Assembly: GCA_011773795.1 (NCBI GenBank)
Contig: WVWW01000294.1
Location: 2,662-10,907 of the forward strand
DNA: 8,246 nucleotides
Reading direction: 5' to 3'
From: Acidobacteriota bacterium
GTDB lineage: Bacteria > Acidobacteriota > Polarisedimenticolia > Polarisedimenticolales > Polarisedimenticolaceae
Shown: positions 1-8,246 of the stretch, one piece after another
Layout of the letters: each line of letters opens with the position of its first letter
How positions within the stretch are numbered: position 1 is the stretch's first letter
Position numbers and translations under genes: made by a program
The notes under the pieces: generated by a model
Database searches by the model: none
The model's input: only the letters and a program-made list of their open reading frames with translations
What the model was told of the DNA's origin: nothing

Positions 1-15
1 CGGGGAGGCTCGAGC

Positions 16-495
16 GTGGGCCAGAGCCGACACGAAATCTTGCTCGAAGAACTCGGTCGATTGGCCGGGAAGGTCGTCGCGGACGCGGGTCTCGAACTCG
101 TCGAGCTGAACCTCAAGGGTTCGAGCAGGAAACGGGTGTTGCGACTGGATATCGACCGTCCGGGACCCGGTGGAGTCGGGCTGGAGGATTGTCAGCTCGT
201 GAGCCGGCAACTCGGTGCGGCGCTCGAGGAGGCGGACCTGATCCAGTCGGCTTACGTGCTGGAGGTCTCGTCCCCCGGCATCGACCGGCCGATCAGGACG
301 GATGACGATATCCGTAGAAACGCCGGGCGGCGTGTCCAGATCGAGACAACGGAACCGATCGAGGGCCGCAGGGTGTTCGCCGGTGTGTTGGTAGGTGGTC
401 AGGCGGACTGGGTGGAGCTACGCATCGACGAAGCCGAGGTGGTGAAGATCCCTCGCGATTGCATCCAGCTGGCCCGCCAGGAAGCCTCCTTTTAA
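16..495 (+). CDS. rimP: Ribosome maturation factor RimP
   Basis: RimP is a cytoplasmic factor needed for efficient maturation of the 30S ribosomal subunit. It is known to bind ribosomal protein S12 and act early in assembly. The 159-residue product has the usual RimP length and two-domain layout. The N-terminal alpha/beta domain includes GLELVELNL (25-33) and LRLDIDRPG (42-50). The family signature YVLEVSSPGIDRPIR lies at 80-94, followed by a C-terminal SH3-like beta domain (about 96-159). The start is GTG, chosen because a GGGGAGG Shine-Dalgarno sequence at 2-8 sits 7 nt upstream and the N-terminus aligns with family length. The gene ends TAA 21 nt before nusA, the standard partner, so it is probably the first visible gene of the operon; whatever lies upstream is outside the window. 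Identity is near certain. Confidence 0.97.
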   Translation: MGQSRHEILLEELGRLAGKVVADAGLELVELNLKGSSRKRVLRLDIDRPGPGGVGLEDCQLVSRQLGAALEEADLIQSAYVLEVSSPGIDRPIRTDDDIRRNAGRRVQIETTEPIEGRRVFAGVLVGGQADWVELRIDEAEVVKIPRDCIQLARQEASF

Positions 496-516
496 AAGAC
501 TCGAGGACAGGGCGCT

Positions 517-2004
517 ATGAGCAGCGAGTTGTACCAGACAATCGAGATGATCGGGCGCGAAAAAGGCCTCGATACCGACGTCGTCATCCAGGCGATTGAA
601 GAGGCCTACGCCGCCGCGACTCGCAAGTACTACCAGAGCAAGAAAGACTTTGGCGCGCGTTTCGACCCGGAAACGGGCCACTTCGAGGTGTTCGCCAAGC
701 ACATCGTCGTCGAGAATGAAGACGAGATCGTCGACCCGCAGACGGAGGTGACTCTCGAGGAAGCGCGCAAGATGCGCGAGGATGCCGAAATCGGTGACGT
801 CCTCGAGACGCCCCACGTGGATGCCGAGGCGCCGCTGACGCGGATCGCGGCGCAGGCGGCCAAGCAGGTCATCTACCAGAAGGTCAAGGAAGCCGAGCGC
901 GAGCTGATCTGGCACGAGTACCACGACCGCGTCGGCGAGCTGCTGACGGGCCAGGTGAAGCGCTTCGATCGCGGTGACATGGTCGTCGACCTGGGTCGTA
1001 CGGAGGGCGTCGTGCCGCGCCGCGAGCAGTCGCGTGCGGAACACTACAACCCCGGCGATCGTATACGCGCCGTGCTGATCAACGTCGAGCGCCAGGGAAA
1101 AGGCCCGCAATTGATCCTCTCGCGCGCCGACCCGATTCTCGTGAAGAAGATGTTCGAGATGGAGGTTCCCGAGATCTACGACAGCACGGTCGAGATCGTC
1201 AGCGTGAGCCGCGACGCCGGCGAACGCAGCAAGGTCGCCGTGGCGTCCCGCGATCGCGACGTCGACCCCGTCGGCGCCTGCGTCGGGATGAAGGGGTCGC
1301 GGGTCCAGGCGGTCATCCGCGAGCTGCGCGGCGAGAAGATCGACATCGTCCAGTACGACGACGATCCGTCGAACTACGTGCGCAACGCGCTCAACCCGGC
1401 GCAGATCAACCGCGTCGGGATCCGCGACTACGAAAACCGAGACATGGAAGTCATCGTCGCGGAAGACCAGCTCTCGCTGGCGATCGGCAAGCGCGGCCAG
1501 AACGTGCGTCTCGCGAGCAAGCTCGTCGGCTGGAACCTCGACATCAAGAGCGAGGCCGAGAAGAAGGCCGAGGTCGAGGCCGAGATGGAGCGGATGGCCA
1601 TGGCCAGCCAGGAGCTGGCCAGCCTGCCCGGGATCGACCCGAGCATCGGCCAGCTGCTCCTCGAGGCCGGGTTCCGCGCGGTCGAGGAGGTCGTCCTCGC
1701 TTCGATGGAAGACCTGACCGCGATCGAGGGCATCGACGAGGACACGGCGGTCGAATTGCACGACTCGGCCGAGACGCTGCTCGATCAGTGGAACGCCGAA
1801 GCCGCCGCCGCCGCGGAGGCCGGCGAGCAGGAAGGCGAGAACGGCGACGAGGCCGAAACGGCGGAAGCCGACGATGCAGACGAGACGGTGGAGGTAGCCG
1901 AGGCGGAGACGGCAGACGACACCGCAGAAGACGCGAGCGAGACGGCCGAATCGACGACCGTCGAAGAAGACACGGAAGCAACCAAGCCGCAACCGGCGGA
2001 GTAG
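517..2004 (+). CDS. nusA: Transcription termination/antitermination protein NusA
   Basis: NusA binds RNA polymerase and nascent RNA and modulates pausing, intrinsic termination and rRNA antitermination. The product has 495 residues. The N-terminal RNAP-binding domain is about 1-130. The S1 domain is about 137-205 (GQVKRFDRGDMVVDLGRTEG). KH1 carries GMKG at 257-260 within the conserved DPVGACVGMKGSRV stretch, and KH2 carries GKRG at 324-327 (AIGKRGQNVRLAS). A helix-hairpin-helix-like C-terminal domain (about 355-428) contains LPGIDPSIGQLLLEAGF and the IEGIDEDTA turn. Residues about 429-495 form an Ala/Glu/Asp/Thr-rich acidic tail with a single Lys and no aromatic residues, probably disordered. 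The ATG start has GAGGA at 503-507, 9 nt upstream. The stop lies 7 nt before infB, with neither ylxR nor the L7Ae-like gene between. The acidic tail is the only oddity; identity is certain. Confidence 0.98.
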   Translation: MSSELYQTIEMIGREKGLDTDVVIQAIEEAYAAATRKYYQSKKDFGARFDPETGHFEVFAKHIVVENEDEIVDPQTEVTLEEARKMREDAEIGDVLETPHVDAEAPLTRIAAQAAKQVIYQKVKEAERELIWHEYHDRVGELLTGQVKRFDRGDMVVDLGRTEGVVPRREQSRAEHYNPGDRIRAVLINVERQGKGPQLILSRADPILVKKMFEMEVPEIYDSTVEIVSVSRDAGERSKVAVASRDRDVDPVGACVGMKGSRVQAVIRELRGEKIDIVQYDDDPSNYVRNALNPAQINRVGIRDYENRDMEVIVAEDQLSLAIGKRGQNVRLASKLVGWNLDIKSEAEKKAEVEAEMERMAMASQELASLPGIDPSIGQLLLEAGFRAVEEVVLASMEDLTAIEGIDEDTAVELHDSAETLLDQWNAEAAAAAEAGEQEGENGDEAETAEADDADETVEVAEAETADDTAEDASETAESTTVEEDTEATKPQPAE

Positions 2005-2011
2005 GGCCTGC

Positions 2012-4468
<2,457 letters not shown>

Positions 4469-4485
4469 CCGCGATCGCGTCGGCG

Positions 4486-4815
4486 ATGACCGTCGGCATC
4501 TACTCGTTCGAGATTCACCTCCCCGCCGCGAGGTCGCTCAAGGACAAGCGCCAGGTGTTGCGCCGGCTCAAGGACCGCCTGCGTGCGCACCACAACATCG
4601 CCGTCGCGGAGACCGCGGAACACCATGAGCTGTGGCAGCGTGCGGCGCTGACGGTCGTCTCCGTGGCGAACCGGCGCGAGCCTCTCGAGCAGTTGTTCGA
4701 GGCCGTTCACCGGGACGCCCGGAAGCACGTGCCCGGCGAGGTGATCGAGACCGGGGTGGAGTACCTCGACGGCGCCGACGGTGGCGTCGCCGGATGGGGC
4801 GAGACGTGGGAGTAG
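4486..4815 (+). CDS. ylxP: DUF503 family protein (YlxP-like)
   Basis: This is a small 109-residue protein of the DUF503/YlxP family. The family is known as a compact ferredoxin-like fold without an assigned reaction, commonly encoded between infB and rbfA, exactly as here. Family hallmarks visible are the N-terminal strand TVGIYSFEIHLP, the basic motif ARSLKDKRQVLRRLKDRL (15-32), AVAET (39-43) and HHELWQRA (46-53), then the strand ALTVVSVAN (54-62). The end (about 96-109, GADGGVAGWGETWE) is a non-conserved extension whose codons overlap the rbfA start. The start ATG follows infB by 17 nt, and no convincing Shine-Dalgarno sequence is present, so it probably depends on ribosomes finishing infB. 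The neighbourhood suggests a role tied to 30S biogenesis or translation. That is inference only; the family assignment is firm and the function is unknown. Confidence 0.9.
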   Translation: MTVGIYSFEIHLPAARSLKDKRQVLRRLKDRLRAHHNIAVAETAEHHELWQRAALTVVSVANRREPLEQLFEAVHRDARKHVPGEVIETGVEYLDGADGGVAGWGETWE

Positions 4816-5180
4816 GCGGACATCGGACCGAACGGATCGGCGAACGGATCCAGGTCGAGCTGGCGCGGCTGATCCGTGAGAATCTGCGCGACCCGCGCGT
4901 GGGATTCGTGACGTTGACGGGGGTCGATGTCAGCAAGGACCTGCGCCACGCCAAGGTGTTCATTTCGGTGCTCGGAGATTCGCTGGAGGAGACGCTGGCC
5001 GCGTTGACCCACGCCACGCCGTTCCTCAAGCGCGAGCTGGGCCGCCGGGCGGGGTTGAAGTTCACGCCGAGCCTGCGTTTCGTAGAGGACCGATCGATCC
5101 GCGGCGCGCGGCGCGTGGAGGATCTCCTCGACGAGATCGGCGTCGACGACCGGGACCCCACGGACGGCGGCGACGCTTGA
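4794..5180 (+). CDS. rbfA: 30S ribosome-binding factor RbfA
   Basis: RbfA is a KH-fold cold-shock and assembly factor. It binds the pre-30S subunit near helix 1 and helix 44 of 16S rRNA and supports late maturation. From this start the protein has 128 residues. The conserved helix RTERIGERIQVELARLI (11-27) leads to the family signature DPRVGFVTLTGVDVSKDL (33-50), the strand HAKVFISVLG (52-61), and the KH-like helix-strand segment FLKRELGRRAGLKFTPSLRF (77-96) followed by VED. The start is uncertain. ATG 4794 overlaps DUF503 by 22 nt. GTG 4806, four codons downstream and with GGGG at 4796-4799, gives a 124-residue protein overlapping by 10 nt. Longer in-frame extensions lie wholly within DUF503 and lack family similarity. 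The TGA stop overlaps the truB start. The gene is almost certainly translated by coupling to DUF503. Confidence 0.95.
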   Translation: MGRDVGVGGHRTERIGERIQVELARLIRENLRDPRVGFVTLTGVDVSKDLRHAKVFISVLGDSLEETLAALTHATPFLKRELGRRAGLKFTPSLRFVEDRSIRGARRVEDLLDEIGVDDRDPTDGGDA

Positions 5181-6067
5181 GCGACGCGCCCGAGGGATTG
5201 ATCCTGGTCGACAAGCCGGCGGGCCCGACCAGCCACGACGTGGTAGCGCGCATCCGTCGCGCGACGGGCCAGCGCCGCGCCGGACACACCGGGACCCTGG
5301 ACCCTCCCGCGTCGGGCCTACTCGTCATTGCGCTGGGCCGCGCGACGCGGCTGATCCGGTTCTTGCCCGAATCTCCCAAGGTCTACGAGGGTACGATCGA
5401 GCTCGGCGTGACCACCGAGACCGACGATCTCGCCGGCCGTGTTCTGGCGCGTGACTCCGGACCGCTGCCTGCTTTCGAGGAGGTCCGCGACGCGGCGCGC
5501 ACGCTGCTGGGCAAGCAACGCCAGACGCCGCCCGCCATCTCGGCCAAGAAGGTCGACGGCGAGCGGTTGTACCGCAGGGCCCGTCGCGGTGAGGCCGTCG
5601 AAGCGCCCGCGGCGGAGATCGAGGTTTTCGAGTTCGACCTGCTCGAGGGAGCCAGCGAGGGGTCGCTCCCCTTCCGCGCCTCGGTAAGCAAGGGAACCTA
5701 TGTCCGCGCGCTGGCGCGGGATCTCGGCGCGCTGCTCGGTTGCGGCGGGGCGCTCGCCACGCTACGGCGGACGGCGATCGGCCCGTTCGACGTGACCTCG
5801 GCGATCTCTCCACCCACCGAGGAGAATGAATCAACGCTGTCCGCCGCAGCGGTCGTCCCGCTGGACCGCCTCCCGCTGACGCTGCCGACCCATCGGATCG
5901 ACGTCGCACGGGTGGCACGGTTCGCCCACGGAGGCCCGCTCCCCGCGCCGGAGACGGGCACCGGGTGGGTCCGCGTCGATGGCCCCGGGGGCCGCATCCT
6001 GGGCGTCGGAGAGCTCCGCGACGGGACCCTGACCCCACGGATCGTGCTGGTCGATCCCCCGGCCTGA
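5177..6067 (+). CDS. truB: tRNA pseudouridine(55) synthase TruB
   Basis: TruB isomerises U55 in the T-loop of elongator tRNAs to pseudouridine and also acts as a tRNA folding chaperone. The 296-residue length is typical. Visible motifs are the N-terminal GLILVDKPAGPTSHDVV and motif II RAGHTGTLDPPASGLL, with catalytic aspartate D42. Y70 in KVYEGTIELG is the active-site tyrosine, with DTDD-like TETDDLAG following. Family motif TPPAISAKKVDGERLY spans 117-132, and motif SKGTYVRALARDLG (171-184) contains the conserved R177. LRRTAIGPF and a short C-terminal PUA-like domain (about 225-296) end the protein. The start is TTG within the TTGA that also holds the rbfA stop, a 4-nt overlap typical of translational coupling. 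A later in-frame TTG at 5198 would trim conserved N-terminal context and is less likely. This is the last gene of the tightly packed run. Confidence 0.97.
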   Translation: MSDAPEGLILVDKPAGPTSHDVVARIRRATGQRRAGHTGTLDPPASGLLVIALGRATRLIRFLPESPKVYEGTIELGVTTETDDLAGRVLARDSGPLPAFEEVRDAARTLLGKQRQTPPAISAKKVDGERLYRRARRGEAVEAPAAEIEVFEFDLLEGASEGSLPFRASVSKGTYVRALARDLGALLGCGGALATLRRTAIGPFDVTSAISPPTEENESTLSAAAVVPLDRLPLTLPTHRIDVARVARFAHGGPLPAPETGTGWVRVDGPGGRILGVGELRDGTLTPRIVLVDPPA

Positions 6068-6074
6068 GCCCGCC

Positions 6075-6104
6075 TTGCCGTGGGCCGAAGCCGTGTGTTA
6101 CGGT
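6075..6104 (+). promoter_or_regulatory. Candidate sigma-70-type promoter for rpsO-pnp
   Basis: TTGCCG (6075-6080) resembles a -35 box. After 18 bp comes TACGGT (6099-6104), which keeps the T, A and final T of a -10 box. It is preceded by TG at 6096-6097, giving an extended -10 (TGnTAnnnT). Transcription would start near 6110-6112 and leave a leader of about 92 nt before rpsO. It sits in the first sizeable non-coding gap in the window, and an rpsO promoter at this place is known in E. coli. The hexamers are only partial matches, so this is a moderate-confidence call made by eye. Confidence 0.4.
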
Positions 6105-6109
6105 ACGCC

Positions 6110-6203
6110 GTTGCAAAGGAAGGAAGAGTAAATAAACCCTTAGTTTAGGGCGATTTCTCTCTGGCCCGCTCGCGATAGGTCGGCGGGATCGGAGGAGGCC
6201 ACG
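6110..6203 (+). promoter_or_regulatory. rpsO 5' leader, possible S15 autoregulatory RNA
   Basis: This non-coding leader contains the only AT-rich island in the window (about 6111-6160). Hand folding gives an imperfect stem-loop at 6125-6160: AGAG pairs with CTCT, AA with TT, then an internal loop, then CCCT (6137-6140) with AGGG (6147-6150). A second hairpin lies at 6165-6187: CCCGC with GCGGG, then CG/CG after a one-base bulge, and an 8-nt loop. Only 3 nt later comes the strong Shine-Dalgarno GGAGGAGG (6191-6198), 5 nt before the GTG start of rpsO. S15 is known to repress its own translation through structured leaders in several phyla, with structures that differ between them. That this leader does the same is inference. 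I see no start codon suitably placed after the purine-rich stretch at 6116-6128, so no leader peptide. Confidence 0.4.
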
Positions 6204-6473
6204 GTGTCCATCACAAAAGAGTCGAAGACGGGTCTGATCGCGGATTTCCGCACCCACGAAACCGATACCGGTTCACCGGAAGTCCAGATCGCGATCCTGA
6301 CCCGCCGCATCGAGCATCTCACCGAGCATTTCAAGACCCACGCCAAGGACCACCACTCGCGCCAGGGTCTGCTGAAGATGGTCGGCAAGCGTCGCCGCTT
6401 GCTGGACTACCTGAAACGAAAGAACTTCACGCGCTACCAGGACATCCTCGGCAAACTCGGCCTGCGCAAGTAG
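6204..6473 (+). CDS. rpsO: 30S ribosomal protein S15
   Basis: S15 binds the central domain of 16S rRNA (three-way junction h20-h21-h22) early in 30S assembly and helps form bridge B4 with the 50S subunit. The 89-residue product is the standard length and aligns along its whole length with bacterial S15. Examples are TDTGSPEVQIAILTRRIEHL (20-39), KDHHSRQGLLKMVGKRRRLL (48-67) and DYLKRKNFTRYQDIL (68-82), ending in GLRK. The conserved DTGS, HHSR and LLDYLKR motifs include the known rRNA contacts. The start is GTG, preceded at 5 nt by an excellent GGAGGAGG Shine-Dalgarno sequence; no ATG lies nearby. It is separated from truB by 136 nt with its own candidate promoter, and from pnp by 107 nt. ribF, often next to rpsO, is absent. 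Confidence 0.98.
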   Translation: MSITKESKTGLIADFRTHETDTGSPEVQIAILTRRIEHLTEHFKTHAKDHHSRQGLLKMVGKRRRLLDYLKRKNFTRYQDILGKLGLRK

Positions 6474-6487
6474 ACATCGCCCCACAA

Positions 6488-6501
6488 CCCGGCGTTCCGG
6501 G
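6488..6501 (+). promoter_or_regulatory. Short hairpin competing with the rpsO-pnp stem-loop
   Basis: CCCGG (6488-6492) pairs perfectly with CCGGG (6497-6501) around the tetraloop CGTT. The 3' arm shares bases 6498-6501 with the 5' arm of the longer hairpin that follows, so the two cannot form together. It would be transcribed first and form first. Whether this is a real switch or a by-product of GC-rich sequence cannot be decided by eye. Confidence 0.35.
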
Positions 6502-6524
6502 GACCGACTTGAAGTCTGTCCCCG
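6498..6524 (+). promoter_or_regulatory. Long stem-loop between rpsO and pnp
   Basis: CGGGGAC (6498-6504) pairs perfectly with GTCCCCG (6518-6524). After one C-U mismatch the stem continues with GACT (6506-6509) against AGTC (6513-6516), closed by a TGA loop. Eleven base pairs in 27 nt is far more structure than expected by chance. No T-tract follows, so it is not a textbook intrinsic terminator. In E. coli the same position holds an rpsO terminator and an RNase III-cleaved pnp leader stem through which PNPase controls its own mRNA. This element may act as an attenuator, a 3' end stabiliser for rpsO mRNA, or a processing site; that role is inferred. Confidence 0.6.
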
Positions 6525-6549
6525 ACGACTCACCGCGCCGGAGATAGGT

Positions 6550-6577
6550 GGGTACCACGTACCCCTGGAGGTCCCAG
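6550..6577 (+). promoter_or_regulatory. Hairpins at the pnp ribosome-binding site
   Basis: GGGTAC (6550-6555) pairs perfectly with GTACCC (6559-6564) around a CAC loop. Immediately after it, CTGG (6565-6568) can pair with CCAG (6574-6577), which would partly cover the Shine-Dalgarno GGAGG at 6567-6571. That GGAGG lies 9 nt before the GTG start of pnp. The two stems could stack end to end. The arrangement is compatible with translational control of pnp, but it was found by hand folding only. Confidence 0.4.
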
Positions 6578-6580
6578 AAA

Positions 6581-8246
6581 GTGTCCCAAGTAACCCGAAA
6601 AGAAATCCAGATCGGCGGTCAGACGCTGAGTCTCGAAACCGGCCATCTGGCCAAACAGGCCGACGGATCCGTCGTGATGCGCTACGGCGACACGATGGTC
6701 CTGATGACCGCCGTCGCGGCCAAGACGCCGCGGGTCGGCGTCGATTTCCTGCCGCTGACGGTGGACTATCGAGAGAACACGTACGCCGCCGGCAAGATCC
6801 CCGGCGGCTTCTTCCGCCGCGAGGGCCGTCCCAACGAGAAGGAGGTGCTGACCTCGCGGATGATCGATCGGCCGCTGCGACCGCTGTTCCCCGACGGCTG
6901 GGCGTTTGAAACGCAGATCATCGGGCAGCTCTGGTCGTCGGACAAGGAGAACGATTCCGATGTGCTGGCGATCACCGGCGCCTCCGCGGCGCTGGTCATC
7001 TCCGACATCCCGTTCCCCGAGCCGATCGCCGCCGTCCGTGTCGGTCTGTCGCCCGACGGCGAGTACCTGTTCAACCCGACCTTCAGCGAGCTCGAGACCT
7101 CGCGACTGAACCTCATCGTGGCCGGCACCCGGGAAGCCATCGTGATGGTCGAGGCGGGCTCCAACGAGGTCAGCGAGGACGAAGTGCTCGAGGGTATCTT
7201 CCGCGGTCACGATGAGATCAAGCGTCTCGTCGCCTGGCAGCTGGAGCTCGTCGAGCAGGTCGGCAAGCCCAAACGCGAGGTGCCGGTCCGCGAGGAGATT
7301 CCCGGCGTGCGCGAGAAGGTCACGGGCTGGAAGGACAAGCTCGCCGGCACCATGCGCATCAAGGACAAGCTCGCGAGCTATGGCGCCACCGCCGATCTGA
7401 AAACCGAGATGCTGGAAGGGTTCGGCGAGGAGGAAGAAGACGCCCGGGCATTTGCCGGACGGCTCTGGTACGACCTGCAGGACGAGATCCTTCACGAAGA
7501 GGTGTTGAACAACGGCACGCGCATGGACGGCCGTCGGTTCGACGAGATCCGCGACCTCACCTGCGAGGTCGGCGTGCTGCCGCGGACCCACGGCTCGGCC
7601 CTGTTCACGCGCGGCGAGACCCAGGCGCTGGTCACGGTGACGCTGGGCACCTCGCAGGACGCCCAGCGGCTCGACTTCGTCGAGGGCGAGTCGAGCCGCC
7701 GGTTCATGCTGCACTACAACTTCCCGCCCTTCTCGGTCGGCGAGGCCCGCTTCCTGCGCGGACCCGGACGGCGCGAGATCGGCCACGGTGCGCTCGGTGA
7801 GCGGTCGCTGTCGGTCGCGATTCCCGGCGAGGAAGACTGGCCGTACACGATCCGCGTCGTCTCGGACATCCTGGAGTCCAACGGCTCGTCGTCGATGGCC
7901 ACGGTGTGCGGCGGCTCGCTGGCGCTGATGGACGCCGGCGTGCCGATCAAGGCGCCGGTCGCGGGGATCGCGATGGGCCTGATCAAGGGCGGCGATCGTT
8001 TCGAGGTGCTGACCGACATCGCCGGCGCCGAGGATCACCACGGCGACATGGACTTCAAGGTCGCCGGCACCCGCGAGGGCATCACCGCCCTGCAGATGGA
8101 CATCAAGATCGGCGGGATCACCAAGGACATCATGTCCCAGGCATTGGCCCAGGCGAAGAAGGCGAGGCTCGAGATCCTCGACGCGATGCACGCATCGATC
8201 GAGGCTCCGCGCGAGAACATCTCGCCCTACGCCCCGCGCATCCTCA
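6581..8246 (+). CDS. pnp: Polyribonucleotide nucleotidyltransferase (PNPase), 3'-truncated by the window
   Basis: PNPase degrades RNA 3' to 5' by phosphorolysis, can add 3' tails, and is a core enzyme of bacterial mRNA turnover and the degradosome. About 555 codons are present and the frame is open to the window edge. The first RNase PH core (about 10-145) includes YAAGKIPGGFFRREGRP with R79 and R80, then IDRPLRPLFP. The all-alpha linker domain (about 150-320) follows. The second RNase PH core (about 325-540) carries RTHGSALFTRGETQALVT, HYNFPPFSVGEARF, ESNGSSSMATVCGGSLALMD and the catalytic EDHHGDMDFKVAG, with D485, D491 and K493 matching E. coli D486, D492 and K494. The KH and S1 domains should lie beyond the window. 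The start is GTG, with GGAGG 9 nt upstream. The first three bases plus TCC (GTGTCC) match the rpsO start. All visible catalytic residues are intact. Confidence 0.97.
   Translation, partial: MSQVTRKEIQIGGQTLSLETGHLAKQADGSVVMRYGDTMVLMTAVAAKTPRVGVDFLPLTVDYRENTYAAGKIPGGFFRREGRPNEKEVLTSRMIDRPLRPLFPDGWAFETQIIGQLWSSDKENDSDVLAITGASAALVISDIPFPEPIAAVRVGLSPDGEYLFNPTFSELETSRLNLIVAGTREAIVMVEAGSNEVSEDEVLEGIFRGHDEIKRLVAWQLELVEQVGKPKREVPVREEIPGVREKVTGWKDKLAGTMRIKDKLASYGATADLKTEMLEGFGEEEEDARAFAGRLWYDLQDEILHEEVLNNGTRMDGRRFDEIRDLTCEVGVLPRTHGSALFTRGETQALVTVTLGTSQDAQRLDFVEGESSRRFMLHYNFPPFSVGEARFLRGPGRREIGHGALGERSLSVAIPGEEDWPYTIRVVSDILESNGSSSMATVCGGSLALMDAGVPIKAPVAGIAMGLIKGGDRFEVLTDIAGAEDHHGDMDFKVAGTREGITALQMDIKIGGITKDIMSQALAQAKKARLEILDAMHASIEAPRENISPYAPRIL

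Noticed and set aside
4471..4478. GCGATCGC palindrome between infB and DUF503, resembling the cyanobacterial HIP1 motif
   Set aside because: It occurs again at 1250-1257 but is not abundant in the window, as expected by chance in GC-rich DNA; the gene content does not suggest a cyanobacterium.
4632..4793. An N-terminal extension of RbfA from an upstream ATG at 4632
   Set aside because: The added 54 residues are Arg/Gly/Ala-rich, lie inside the conserved DUF503 coding region in another frame, and have no counterpart in RbfA proteins.
6116..6148. Leader peptide after the purine-rich AAGGAAGGAAGAG stretch upstream of rpsO
   Set aside because: No ATG, GTG or TTG lies at a suitable distance after it before stop codons appear.
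6498..6530. Intrinsic terminator after rpsO
   Set aside because: The hairpin is strong but is followed by ACGACTCACC with no T-run, so the standard rho-independent signature is missing; it is annotated as a regulatory stem-loop instead.
6530..8191. A 553-codon open frame on the minus strand opposite pnp
   Set aside because: It mirrors pnp, whose catalytic motifs are all intact in the forward frame. The reverse product has biased composition and no recognisable domain.

Overview
The window is a block of conserved bacterial translation and RNA-metabolism genes, all on the + strand: rimP, nusA, infB, a DUF503 (YlxP) gene, rbfA, truB, rpsO, and the first ~555 codons of pnp, which runs off the right edge. 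Every gene is recognised from family motifs. No mobile element, CRISPR array, tRNA, rRNA or defence gene is visible. The DNA is strongly GC-rich with GC-ending codons. The layout is the classic nusA-infB operon, with DUF503 between infB and rbfA as in Bacillus and several other phyla. ylxR and the L7Ae-like gene are absent between nusA and infB, and ribF and nrnA are absent around truB. This suggests a high-GC bacterium of a phylum such as Acidobacteriota, Myxococcota or a relative. That placement is only an inference from gene order and composition.

Region 1 (1-6067) is a tightly packed run from rimP to truB. Gaps are 21 nt (rimP-nusA), 7 nt (nusA-infB) and 17 nt (infB-DUF503). DUF503-rbfA overlap by about 22 nt, and rbfA-truB overlap by 4 nt (TTGA). 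There is no room for promoters or terminators, so one polycistronic mRNA with translational coupling is likely. NusA carries an acidic low-complexity tail. IF2 carries a long charge-patterned, Pro/Gly-rich N-terminal linker.

Region 2 (6068-6203) is a gap before rpsO. It has a candidate extended -10 promoter, the only AT-rich island in the window, two possible leader hairpins and a strong Shine-Dalgarno sequence. rpsO and pnp therefore look like a second transcription unit, as in E. coli. Region 3 (6474-6580), between rpsO and pnp, holds a long hairpin without a U-tract, a shorter hairpin that competes with it, and a third hairpin touching the pnp ribosome-binding site. These are candidates for PNPase/RNase III-type leader control. 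Region 4 (6581-8246) is the 5' part of pnp, cut just after the second RNase PH core.

The genes act together. RimP and RbfA mature the 30S subunit, S15 is an early 30S assembly protein, and IF2 starts translation on the finished subunit. NusA links transcription to antitermination and termination, TruB modifies tRNA U55, and PNPase degrades RNA. I found no undescribed system. The most interesting parts are the two non-coding leaders around rpsO and pnp.
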